Numbered from the stretch's first letter, positions 8,412-16,212 are shown. The stretch: DNA of 34,271 nt from an uncultured Bacilli bacterium (GCA_934096315.1 CAKOLT010000009.1:1-34271), one strand, 5' to 3'. The notes: generated from the sequence alone by a model not told the origin. Translations and numbers: made by a program.

Positions 8412-9115
8412 AATATATCATTTAGGCTCATCCACTCTTCTTTAGTAAAAGTTATTTCTATATTACTTTTATTTGGAGTATATAAAGAAGCATCATTTTG
8501 ATTTACTACCTCTTCTTCTGTATTTTCAACCTCTGTAAGATTTTGTTTTTTTGTTAAAAGTTTATTTGTTATTTTTATTATTATTCTAATTACTACCCAT
8601 ATTATGAATAGTATCATACTAAGTTGTAGGAGTGCAAAGAGTGTTTCATTAGAATATACGTCTATTAATGAATATACGTCTATTTTATTTGTGACAATAA
8701 CATCCATGATAAGGTATGTAAATAGTCCAATTAGACTATAGAATATAACATTAATAATTTTGATTATTTTACTTTTACCATTTCCTAGGACTCCGGTTAG
8801 TAATAAGATATTACTTGCGATTAACATGCCAGTGTAGACTGCTATATTAGGAAATATTAATAAATAAAATACATTATTTATAAAGTAATCTAATAGTTTA
8901 TACATATCTACATTGTACCCGATTATAAGGGCTAAGAGTATTAGGATATATGATAATAGGAATAATTTTATGTATTTTGATTTCTTCATTTTGGAAAAGG
9001 CAAATAGTATTATTCCCAAAATCATAAAACATGCAAATACTATAAGTAATTCTGGCTGAGTTAATACCATATCTTTAATTATGTTTAATTTCTCTATTAT
9101 TGTACTTCTTGTCAT
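8384..9115 (-). CDS. Polytopic membrane protein of the sortase operon
   Basis: I do not recognise this 243-residue protein. It has five or six hydrophobic segments (about 22-39, 47-65, 80-108, 118-136 and 155-177), then a hydrophilic, acid-rich C-terminal tail of about 60 residues. It is third in a unit with the thioester adhesin and the sortase, 11 bp after the sortase stop, with an AAGGGGGG ribosome site. A role in assembly or anchoring of the surface protein is an inference from position only. A small in-frame repeat (IDVYS twice) lies in the loop before the last membrane segment. Confidence 0.8.
   Translation of the reverse strand: MTRSTIIEKLNIIKDMVLTQPELLIVFACFMILGIILFAFSKMKKSKYIKLFLLSYILILLALIIGYNVDMYKLLDYFINNVFYLLIFPNIAVYTGMLIASNILLLTGVLGNGKSKIIKIINVIFYSLIGLFTYLIMDVIVTNKIDVYSLIDVYSNETLFALLQLSMILFIIWVVIRIIIKITNKLLTKKQNLTEVENTEEEVVNQNDASLYTPNKSNIEITFTKEEWMSLNDILKKEQNKNS
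8652..8684. repeat. In-frame 18-bp tandem duplication
   Basis: gaatatacgtctatt occurs twice (8652-8666 and 8670-8684) with an 18-bp period. It encodes IDVYSLIDVYS in the membrane protein, a six-residue duplication that keeps the frame. The exact identity over 15 bases suggests a recent event. Confidence 0.85.
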
Positions 9116-9126
9116 AATATCCCCCC

Positions 9127-9777
9127 TTAATATTCTTCCTTTTTATCCAGATAGGCAATATATATAGTCTGGGATGTTTCATCACCATATGTACATGTAA
9201 CTAATGTTAGGGTATTTTTAGTACTATCTCTATAAATACTTGCTGTACCAACTTTAGGCACGTTATATATATTATCTATTATATAAGTATATTTTATATG
9301 GTTGTAATATACGTAAGCTGTATCTCCCTCTTCTAGTTTATATAGGTATCTAAAATAGGCATTATAACTTGTTCCAGAATGGGCTGATATTATGAAATTG
9401 CCCCCTTGTACATCTGGGAATGACGAAGACTTATTAATTTCTATATTAGTTTGTATATTGTTACTAGGAGAGTTTATATCAGTAAACCCACGGTAAAAAC
9501 TTATTCTTGGTATTTCTAAGTATCCAATATAATATGTTTTTACTTCTTCTTTAGGGACTTCTGATGTAATACCACTAGCGGGTGTAAGTTCCACTTTTTC
9601 TTCTTTTTGTGTTGGATTAGTATCCTCATTAGCATTTTCACCATTTTGGAATAATTTCTGATTCATCATATCATAGGCAATGTCAATTTTTTCATTAATG
9701 TAATGATTACTTATTAGAAATATTCCTACAATAGTAAGAAGTACTCCGAAAAGTACTATTATGTTATTTTTGTGCAT
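9127..9777 (-). CDS. Sortase-family transpeptidase, catalytic Arg replaced
   Basis: Sortases cleave a sorting signal on exported proteins and attach them to the wall or to each other. This 216-residue protein has an N-terminal membrane anchor (about 6-23), an acid-rich linker and a sortase beta-barrel. His133 (SAHSGT) and Cys195 (TLVTC) are the catalytic His and Cys. The third residue, an arginine normally eight residues after the Cys in TCxxxxxxxR-type class B sequences, is Gln203 (codon CAG) in TSQTIYIAYL. No other arginine is near that strand. The start overlaps the adhesin gene by 14 bp. The Cys spacing resembles class B, but I cannot assign a class securely. Confidence 0.9.
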   Translation of the reverse strand: MHKNNIIVLFGVLLTIVGIFLISNHYINEKIDIAYDMMNQKLFQNGENANEDTNPTQKEEKVELTPASGITSEVPKEEVKTYYIGYLEIPRISFYRGFTDINSPSNNIQTNIEINKSSSFPDVQGGNFIISAHSGTSYNAYFRYLYKLEEGDTAYVYYNHIKYTYIIDNIYNVPKVGTASIYRDSTKNTLTLVTCTYGDETSQTIYIAYLDKKEEY

Positions 9778-11074
9778 GACGATATTTATATATTATACCT
9801 ATACCTGATATTGATACTAAAGAGCATACTATATAGAATAAAGTGGCACTTGAATCTGTTTTTTTAACTTCGATTATTTCGATGTCTTCTTTTGGTATTA
9901 CTTCTTCTTTTGGTGGAGTTTCTTCTGGTTTTCTTTCATTGTACATTATAATGTTTTCACTTACTTTACCATTTACTACAGTAAATGTGATTGTTTCTGT
10001 ACTTAATTTATAACCTTCAGGAGCTGTAGTTTCTGATAATGTGTACTGTCCATCTTTTAGGTTATAGATATAGTGGCTAGAACTTGTACTTATCCATTCT
10101 TCTACAATATTTCCTTTAGAGTCTTTTAATGTAAGTTTAGCTCCGGGTAATTCTTCTTTAGTAGTTATATCTTGTTTTGATATTTTAACTACGTTAGAAG
10201 ATACATCAATTGTTAGTGTATCTTTTAATGGAGTGTAGATAGGATGAAGAACAGCTTCTGACATATCTTGGTATGAATTTCCTGATTTGTATAGATATGC
10301 TTTGTTTACTACTCCATTTGTTTGTGCACTGATAGTAAAGCTTATGTTTTTACCATTTACACTACTAGCAGGTACTTTAACATAGAATCCATCGTTTATG
10401 TTGATAGTGTTTGTGGTACTACCTGATTTATTTGTTATAGTAGTTCCTGATGGTGCATTATTTAGGGTTAAATTGTATGTTTCACTAGTGTTTGTACCAC
10501 TTGCTTTTATTAGGTCTGATACAAAGTAGTTGTCTTTAAGAGTTAGAGTTATATTTTTAGTATCTAGACTAAATGTAGACTTAGCATAACCGGCATTTCT
10601 TGCTTTTACTGCTCTATTATATAAATCTCTACTTTGGTTTGCGTAGTAGTTATTAGCGTATCCACCATTTTTAACACTTGTAACTACTTTACTCATACCG
10701 TGTCCATAATCACTTTGGTATAACCATATTGCTACTTGAGTTATATAATAGTCTTTGTATTTATCCCCAGTAAATGATTTATTAGGGTATCCATTAGCAA
10801 GTAAGTAACTCATACCAGCATCTAACTCACTTCCTAATGTAAATGACATACCACTATATGGTGATGTTCTTTCGTAAGTCATACAGTACATTATTTTACC
10901 ATCACTACTTACTCTATAATATACGCCACGGGTTTGTCCTCCGGTAATATATGAGGTAGTCATTGATTGTGTTCCTAGGGTTATACTACTAGGAGCACCA
11001 GCAGCCATTACATAGTTTGTTCCAATTAATAGAGTTAAGGCTACTAAAAATAATCTTATTAATGTTTTTTTCAT
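9764..11074 (-). CDS. Thioester-domain / Cna-B surface adhesin
   Basis: A 436-residue exported protein. Residues 1-25 are a signal peptide ending near MAAGAP. The next domain carries the thioester signature: Cys64 in MYCMTYE and Gln113 in ITQVAIWLY. Such Cys-Gln bonds in Gram-positive adhesins let the protein couple covalently to host or surface molecules. A stalk follows, then a Cna-B domain at about 295-380 with a candidate isopeptide Lys in KISKQD, Glu in LSETTAPEGY and Asn in MYNE. A Pro/Glu-rich stretch, one hydrophobic segment and a basic tail (YKYRHAQK) end it. There is no LPXTG; VKKTD sits where it would be. The start was chosen at 11074 because it has an AAGGGGGAA site, begins the signal peptide and lies downstream of the promoter. 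Confidence 0.88.
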   Translation of the reverse strand: MKKTLIRLFLVALTLLIGTNYVMAAGAPSSITLGTQSMTTSYITGGQTRGVYYRVSSDGKIMYCMTYERTSPYSGMSFTLGSELDAGMSYLLANGYPNKSFTGDKYKDYYITQVAIWLYQSDYGHGMSKVVTSVKNGGYANNYYANQSRDLYNRAVKARNAGYAKSTFSLDTKNITLTLKDNYFVSDLIKASGTNTSETYNLTLNNAPSGTTITNKSGSTTNTININDGFYVKVPASSVNGKNISFTISAQTNGVVNKAYLYKSGNSYQDMSEAVLHPIYTPLKDTLTIDVSSNVVKISKQDITTKEELPGAKLTLKDSKGNIVEEWISTSSSHYIYNLKDGQYTLSETTAPEGYKLSTETITFTVVNGKVSENIIMYNERKPEETPPKEEVIPKEDIEIIEVKKTDSSATLFYIVCSLVSISGIGIIYKYRHAQK

Positions 11075-11109
11075 ATATAATTCCCCCTTAAAAAAACTTA
11101 ACGATTTAT

Positions 11110-11138
11110 ATAATAGCACATTTTAAGGAAAAAAGCAA
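11110..11138 (-). promoter_or_regulatory. Promoter of the adhesin-sortase operon
   Basis: The minus strand has TTGCTT (-35, 11133-11138), a 17-bp spacer ending in TGC, and TATTAT (-10, 11110-11115), thus also an extended -10. It places transcription start near 11103 and supports the 11074 start of the adhesin. Confidence 0.7.
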
Positions 11139-11167
11139 ACATTTTTTGATAAAATTTACTTTAACCC

Positions 11168-11194
11168 CAAAAAAAGAAGGTAGAATTACCTTCT
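11168..11194 (-). terminator. Terminator of the leuS operon
   Basis: AGAAGGTA pairs with TACCTTCT around a 4-base loop and is followed by a T7 tract. An outer AACCCC / GGGGTT pairing (11161-11206 region) could extend the structure. The stop codon of the preceding small gene lies at the loop edge. Confidence 0.85.
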
Positions 11195-11458
11195 AATAGG
11201 GGTTTTTTCCTCCTCAGGGAGTAAACTTTCAACTTCATCATAAGCAAGTCCTAAATGTCTTTCTTTAGCAATTAGAGAGTTTAGAATTTCTTCTTTGCTT
11301 TCTTGGGGTAAACTTTCATGAAACTTTTTATTTACTCCGAGAATTAATTCTTCTAAAGTGCGTTTTATTATATCAGAATCTATTCTTCTGGATAAGTTAA
11401 AGATTCTCTGAATGTTTTCACTTTCTAACTGCTTTAATTCTTCTTCTTTACTATTCAT
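11186..11458 (-). CDS. Small acidic protein downstream of leuS
   Basis: I do not recognise this 90-residue protein. It is highly charged, with about a quarter Glu, lacks membrane segments and looks wholly alpha-helical. Its end, EEEKTPIRR, is basic. It begins 13 bp after the leuS stop with an AAGGAGA site and ends in the operon terminator, so it is co-transcribed with leuS. Clean start, frame and context support a real gene; no function can be given. Confidence 0.75.
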   Translation of the reverse strand: MNSKEEELKQLESENIQRIFNLSRRIDSDIIKRTLEELILGVNKKFHESLPQESKEEILNSLIAKERHLGLAYDEVESLLPEEEKTPIRR

Positions 11459-11471
11459 AAGGATCTCCTTT

Positions 11472-13874
11472 CTATTTTACTACTATATTTACAATACGAT
11501 TAGGGACTACTACTGTTTTAATTATTTCTTTATTTTGAATGTGATTAATAACATTTTCTTCTTTTAAAGCAAGTTTTTCTAATTCTTCTTTAGAACTATC
11601 TTTTTGGACTTTAATAGTGGATCTTAGTTTTCCATTTACTTGGACCCCTATTTCTATAGTACTAGTTTGAATTTTATTTTCATCATATGTTGGCCATGGT
11701 TCGTATGTTATTGTCTCTTTTGATGTTAAAATGCTCCATAATTCTTCTCCTAGATGGGGAGTTATTGGATATATTAGTTTTGTAAAGTCCATTATGTATT
11801 TTTTAGGAACAATATCTTCTTTATAACATTCATTTATGAATATCATTAACTGGCTTATTGCGGTATTAAAGTTAAGGCTTTCGAAGTCTTCAGTTACTTT
11901 TTTTATAGTGTAATTGTATACTTTTTCTAGATTAGGGTTTTCTTTGTCTTTTACTTTGTCAGTTTCTACAATTAGGCGGTAGATTCTATCAATGAATCTT
12001 TTTGAGCCATCTAAACCTTCGTCACTCCATGGTTTATCTGCTTCAAGTGGTCCCATAAACATTTCATATAGACGTAGGGCATCTGCTCCATGGCTGTTTA
12101 CTACATCAGTAGGATTTACTACGTATTCTGGGAATCTTTTACCCATTTTAAGGCCGTTAGATCCAAGTATCATACCTTGATGGCATAGTTTTTTAAATGG
12201 TTCTGGATATGGTACAATTCCTTTATCATATAGATAATTATTCCAAAATCTTGAATATAGAAGGTGGCCAACAGCATGCTCAGGTCCTCCAATGTATAAG
12301 TCTACTGGCATCCAGTGTTCTAGTAACTTTTTATTTGCTAATTCATTTTCATTGTCTGGGTTAATATATCTTAGATAATACCAAGAAGATCCTGCGGATC
12401 CTGGCATAGTTGCTGTTTCTCTTATTGCTTTTTCTCCATTAAGTGTAATATTTTTCCATTTGGTAGCACTTGCTAGAGGTGGCTGACCTCCGACAGATTT
12501 ATAATTTTCTAACTCAGGTAATATTAGAGGTAGTTCTGAATCTTTTAAGGCTTTTGTAGTACCGTTTTCTAAGTATATAATAGGGACAGGTTCTCCCCAG
12601 TATCTTTGACGAGCAAATATCCATTTACGAAGACGGTAGTTTATTTTTCTTTTACCTATGTTATTTTCTTCTATATAGTTAAGCATTATTTCGATTGCGT
12701 CATCTTTATTTAAGCCATTTAGAAAATCTGAGTTAATGTGTAGGCCGTCCTGAGTAAATGCTTCTTTTTCTATATTACCTCCTTCAAGTACTGGTAATAT
12801 TTCTAAATTGTATTTTTTAGCAAATTCATAATCTCTTTCATCGTGTGCTGGTACGGCCATGATAGCTCCGGTTGCATAACTTCCAAGGACATAGTCACTT
12901 ATCCAGATGGGTATTTCTTTTCCATTTACAGGATTAATTGCATAGGAACCAGTAAATACTCCGGTTTTTTCTTTATTTAATTCTGTTCTTTCTAAATCAG
13001 ATTTAGATAAACACATTTTTTGGTAATTTACTACCCTGCCTTTTTGCTGGGTGGTTGTTATTTCGGAAACAAGAGGATGTTCCGGTGCTAAAATGCAGTA
13101 TGTTACTCCGAATAGAGTATCACATCTTGTAGTAAATACTGTGAAAGAAGAGTCGTGGTCTTTTATTTTAAAGTTTATTTCTGCTCCGACTGATTTACCT
13201 ATCCAGTTTCTTTGCATTTCTTTTGTAGATTGTGGCCAGTCTAGGTCATCTAGACCATTAAGTAATTTTTCAGCATATCTTGGTATATCCATTACCCACT
13301 GCTTCATTTCTTTTCTAATTACAGGGTATCCCCCTCTTTCACTTTTACCATCTATAACTTCATCATTTGATAATACAGTGCCTAATTCTTCACACCAGTT
13401 TACTGGCATATTTATATTTTGGGCTATTTTATCTTCGTATAGTCTTTTAAATATCCACTGCGTCCATTTATAATATTTAGGGTCTGCGGTTGATATTTCT
13501 TTTGACCAATCATAAGAGAATCCTAATGATTTTAATTGTTTTTTAAATGTTTCTATGTTTTTTTCAGTAAATTTACTAGGATGATTACCAGTATTAATTG
13601 CATATTGTTCTGCAGGAAGTCCGAAGGCATCCCATCCCATAGGGTGCAAGACGTTATATCCTTGCATTCTTTTCATTCTTGCTATGATGTCTGTTGCTGT
13701 ATATCCTTCAGGGTGTCCAGCATGTAATCCAACTCCAGAGGGATATGGGAACATATCTAAAGCGTAGTATTTTGGTTTACTGAAATCATATACATCAGTG
13801 TAAAAGGTGTTGTTTTCTTCCCAATATTTTTGCCATTTTTTTTCTGTTTTTTTGAAATTATACATATTATTCAC
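11472..13874 (-). CDS. leuS: Leucyl-tRNA synthetase
   Basis: It charges tRNA-Leu with leucine and edits mischarged products. The 800-residue protein has the HIGH-type motif HAGH at 51-54 within YPSGVGLHAGH, the CP1 editing domain with TTRCDT (248-253) and AVPAHDERD with the editing Asp near 345, and the tRNA-binding C-terminal domain. The KMSKS loop reads KMGKR (576-580), followed by FPEYVVNP; the second lysine is kept. The start overlaps the small membrane protein gene by 8 bp. No T-box is seen in the short region upstream of that gene. Confidence 0.97.
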   Translation of the reverse strand: MNNMYNFKKTEKKWQKYWEENNTFYTDVYDFSKPKYYALDMFPYPSGVGLHAGHPEGYTATDIIARMKRMQGYNVLHPMGWDAFGLPAEQYAINTGNHPSKFTEKNIETFKKQLKSLGFSYDWSKEISTADPKYYKWTQWIFKRLYEDKIAQNINMPVNWCEELGTVLSNDEVIDGKSERGGYPVIRKEMKQWVMDIPRYAEKLLNGLDDLDWPQSTKEMQRNWIGKSVGAEINFKIKDHDSSFTVFTTRCDTLFGVTYCILAPEHPLVSEITTTQQKGRVVNYQKMCLSKSDLERTELNKEKTGVFTGSYAINPVNGKEIPIWISDYVLGSYATGAIMAVPAHDERDYEFAKKYNLEILPVLEGGNIEKEAFTQDGLHINSDFLNGLNKDDAIEIMLNYIEENNIGKRKINYRLRKWIFARQRYWGEPVPIIYLENGTTKALKDSELPLILPELENYKSVGGQPPLASATKWKNITLNGEKAIRETATMPGSAGSSWYYLRYINPDNENELANKKLLEHWMPVDLYIGGPEHAVGHLLYSRFWNNYLYDKGIVPYPEPFKKLCHQGMILGSNGLKMGKRFPEYVVNPTDVVNSHGADALRLYEMFMGPLEADKPWSDEGLDGSKRFIDRIYRLIVETDKVKDKENPNLEKVYNYTIKKVTEDFESLNFNTAISQLMIFINECYKEDIVPKKYIMDFTKLIYPITPHLGEELWSILTSKETITYEPWPTYDENKIQTSTIEIGVQVNGKLRSTIKVQKDSSKEELEKLALKEENVINHIQNKEIIKTVVVPNRIVNIVVK

Positions 13875-14223
13875 TTCTCTTTCTGTAGTAACGTCCTAAT
13901 AATCCATAGCATATTATTATTAATAGTGCTAGGAGTATTATTCCTACTAAAACTTGGAATATTAGTCCTTTAACTAAGTATACTACTATAATGTATATTG
14001 TGCTTATTATAAAGGTATTTATTAGGCAATAAGTGTATACAAAGTGTTTATAATTTATTTTTTTTACATCTACCCCATATAGTGCAATTAGATAGTTTAA
14101 TTCCATGGGAACTTTCTTTTTGTTTAGTTTTATTTTCTTTTTGATAAATAGTATGTAGTTTAGAATAAATATAAAGATAAACACTATAATGTATTCTAGT
14201 AATATTTTAAGGACTGCTTCCAT
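13867..14223 (-). CDS. Small membrane protein coupled to leuS
   Basis: An unrecognised 118-residue protein with three hydrophobic segments (about 7-27, 66-87 and 89-110). Between the first two lies a basic, conserved-looking loop with KKKVPMELNYLIALYGVDV, and the C-terminus is basic (RYYRKRSE). It has an AGGAAG site, overlaps leuS by 8 bp and is first in the unit. The overlap implies coupled translation, but a shared function with leuS cannot be deduced. Confidence 0.8.
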   Translation of the reverse strand: MEAVLKILLEYIIVFIFIFILNYILFIKKKIKLNKKKVPMELNYLIALYGVDVKKINYKHFVYTYCLINTFIISTIYIIVVYLVKGLIFQVLVGIILLALLIIICYGLLGRYYRKRSE

Positions 14224-14249
14224 GGTTTACTTCCTTTCTTAATAAATAT

Positions 14250-14278
14250 ATTATAATATATATTGAATGTTATTTAAA
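14250..14278 (-). promoter_or_regulatory. Promoter of the leuS unit
   Basis: A TATAAT box (14250-14255) lies 17 bp after a TTTAAA -35-like box (14273-14278) on the minus strand, about 27 bp before the first ATG. The surrounding sequence is AT-rich, so the -35 assignment is moderate. Confidence 0.5.
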
Positions 14279-14302
14279 GATAATTTACATGAGGTTAACG
14301 CT

Positions 14303-15331
14303 TTAAGCAAGGGACTTTGCATGTATTAATGGTATTTCTTCTTCGTTTAGGTATAGACCAATACTACCTTTATTTAGTGCTTCTAAAAGAATGTTATCAT
14401 CTAGGGTATCAAATGATTTTGTTTTATAGTTATAACTATAATGTTTGTCCTCAGTGGATATTAAGATGAAGTGTTTCTTCCCTGTTTTAGTATTGTAATA
14501 TAAATTATTTATTATAATATTATCCATTAGATCAAACTTTAAAAATAGACTTTCATATATTGTTTTTATATAGCTAGGGTTTATTGTACCAATATTTAAA
14601 ATTTGGGAGGTTATTTGGAGTATTTTTTCAATAGTTGTATCCTCTTTTTCTAATTCTTTTTTTATTTTGTCATCAGTGTATTCTTCAGATATGTATCTGA
14701 TGTTTTTGTCTATATCAGGTGTATTATTGTATTTGCAAAAATGCCTAGTTCTAAATTTTGCATTTATGAATGGTAAATCTTTGTATAAATCTACTTTAAT
14801 AGCCTCGCCTTCAATAATTATTTGATTATATTGGTAATTATTTTCGTCAGTTATGATTTCACATGGTATTTTTCTTATACTGCATAATAGTAAATATAGT
14901 TTACAAAGGCTTTCATTGTTTACTTCTTTTAGGGCTAAGGCACTAAAAGGGTTGTTATGCATCCAGATGGTATTTATAGGTATATTTTCATTTTTTTCAG
15001 GAGATGTATTTATATTTATATTTATTATTTTTCCTAAAGTTATATATAAGTATTTTGCTTCTTGTAGAATAGATAAGTCACTTGGAATATTGTTTATTAT
15101 GTCTAGTAATGTGTTTATGCTTTCTTCAAGATATTTATCATCCATGTAAATATATCCTTTTTTACTTAAGATATTATCTGATATATAATACCCTTTCAGC
15201 ATTTTTAACGCTTTAAGGAGTGGTAAATCTATTAAAGTTATATCTATGTTTATATATTTTACTTCATGGTTTAAGTTTAAAATGTCGTCTTCTGATTTAA
15301 CTTCTTTAAAAAGTGAGGAGTTATTTTTCAT
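14303..15331 (-). CDS. Uncharacterised protein, possible degenerate transglutaminase-like core
   Basis: A 342-residue soluble protein without clear signal peptide. Residues about 125-200 have the rhythm of a transglutaminase-like core: a helix reading LLLCSIRKIPCEI like the usual LCRxxGIPC, then NYQYNQIIIEGEAIKVDLYKD like HAWNxVxxxGxWYxVDxTWxD. The Cys nucleophile position appears to be Asn or Glu and the catalytic His is not evident, so it would be inactive as a transglutaminase. This is fold-level pattern matching and uncertain. The start at 15331 has a GGTGA site; a TTG start nine codons upstream is less likely. No clear promoter exists between it and the preceding terminator. Confidence 0.65.
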   Translation of the reverse strand: MKNNSSLFKEVKSEDDILNLNHEVKYINIDITLIDLPLLKALKMLKGYYISDNILSKKGYIYMDDKYLEESINTLLDIINNIPSDLSILQEAKYLYITLGKIINININTSPEKNENIPINTIWMHNNPFSALALKEVNNESLCKLYLLLCSIRKIPCEIITDENNYQYNQIIIEGEAIKVDLYKDLPFINAKFRTRHFCKYNNTPDIDKNIRYISEEYTDDKIKKELEKEDTTIEKILQITSQILNIGTINPSYIKTIYESLFLKFDLMDNIIINNLYYNTKTGKKHFILISTEDKHYSYNYKTKSFDTLDDNILLEALNKGSIGLYLNEEEIPLIHAKSLA

Positions 15332-15372
15332 ATCATCACCATAATAATCATAACACAAAATATAATAAAAAT

Positions 15373-15394
15373 AAACATATATAACTATATGTTT
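15373..15394 (-). terminator. Terminator after the anchored exported protein gene
   Basis: AAACATATA pairs with TATATGTTT around a 4-base loop and is followed by ATTTTTATTATATTTT. It begins one base after the stop codon. The stem is AT-rich, so it may be leaky and allow expression of the gene behind it. Confidence 0.65.
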
Positions 15395-15395
15395 A

Positions 15396-16064
15396 CTATT
15401 TTATTATACTTACTACTTCTATTTTGCCACTTATACTTTTTCCCATCATTCTACTTTGTCCATATTTTGTGCTGTTTGGGCTGTTATATGGTTCTGTTTC
15501 TTGTCCTGAGGAATGGGCGGTGTTCCATGCAGAATAGTCAGAACAGGTTGTTACATCTGTTATATCTGTGCATATTTCTTGCAAATATATTCTAAATTCA
15601 AAATTATACGTAGTTGGATATGCAGTTATTGTTTGATTGGTTAAGGGGTATAGTTCTAATGTATTTCCTGATAAATTTGCAAAATTACCACTTTTTACTT
15701 CCGTACCGTTTAATAATAATTGCCATTTGAAATTACTATCTTTTAAATTTGAATCAATGGTTATGTTAGTTAAGTTAACTTGTAAAGCTAATTTATGGCC
15801 AGTGAAGTTTTCGTTTACTGTTACAGTAAATACGCTTTTTGAGGCTTTTTCTGATACTTCTGATGCAAGAATTGGGGTCGCAATTGTAGTATTTATTTTT
15901 TGTCCTTGGGCATATACTACCGATACTGTTTCGTTAGTTTTTACATTAAATTTTGTGTCTTCTTGTGAGGATGCAACATAGTATCCATAACTTAAGGTAA
16001 TGATTAAGGCAAAAATAATGGCTACTGTTATTATAAAAATTGTCATAAGTTTTTTGAATTCCAT
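15396..16064 (-). CDS. N-terminally anchored exported protein
   Basis: A 222-residue protein with a short basic start and one hydrophobic segment (about 7-27) ending in LSYGYYVASS. The rest is a Thr/Ser/Asn-rich, beta-type domain. Two cysteines in EICTDITDVTTC could form a disulfide. The topology recalls camelysin/TasA-type secreted proteins of Bacilli, but I do not see a decisive motif and SipW is not nearby. It has its own promoter, a leader of about 100 bases and a terminator. It has no sorting signal, so it is held by the N-terminal segment or released by signal peptidase. Confidence 0.8.
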   Translation of the reverse strand: MEFKKLMTIFIITVAIIFALIITLSYGYYVASSQEDTKFNVKTNETVSVVYAQGQKINTTIATPILASEVSEKASKSVFTVTVNENFTGHKLALQVNLTNITIDSNLKDSNFKWQLLLNGTEVKSGNFANLSGNTLELYPLTNQTITAYPTTYNFEFRIYLQEICTDITDVTTCSDYSAWNTAHSSGQETEPYNSPNSTKYGQSRMMGKSISGKIEVVSIIK

Positions 16065-16125
16065 TATATCACCTCTTTATTATCTTTTATATTAATAATA
16101 TTATATTTTAGATTAAATATCAATA

Positions 16126-16137
16126 ATATGATCATAT
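16126..16137. repeat. 12-bp palindrome in a 5' leader
   Basis: atatgatcatat is a perfect palindrome, about 30-40 bases after the predicted transcription start of the exported protein gene. It could be an operator half-site pair, but sequence this AT-rich also gives palindromes by chance. Confidence 0.3.
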
Positions 16138-16172
16138 ATAACTCGTATATTAAGTCCCTACTTCCTATAATA

Positions 16173-16201
16173 ATGATACCACATTTAATCAATTAATACA
16201 A
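16173..16201 (-). promoter_or_regulatory. Promoter of the exported protein gene
   Basis: TTGTAT (-35, 16196-16201), a 17-bp spacer ending TGG, and TATCAT (-10, 16173-16178) on the minus strand form a standard promoter with extended -10. The leader to the ATG at 16064 is about 100 bases, longer than elsewhere in the window. Confidence 0.65.
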
Positions 16202-16212
16202 CACTTTTTTTG

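Noticed and set aside
11075..11119. Upstream start for the adhesin adding MLLYKSLSFFKGELY.
   Set aside because: It lies upstream of or within the promoter -10 region and would bury the signal peptide.
13051..13473. Long plus-strand open frames opposite leuS, mutS and ribosomal genes.
   Set aside because: They are antisense to well-identified genes, lack ribosome sites and encode Ser/Phe-rich products typical of reversed AT-rich coding sequence.
11472..14278. A T-box riboswitch before leuS.
   Set aside because: Only about 30-80 bases precede the first gene of the unit; no T-box sequence or antiterminator is visible.
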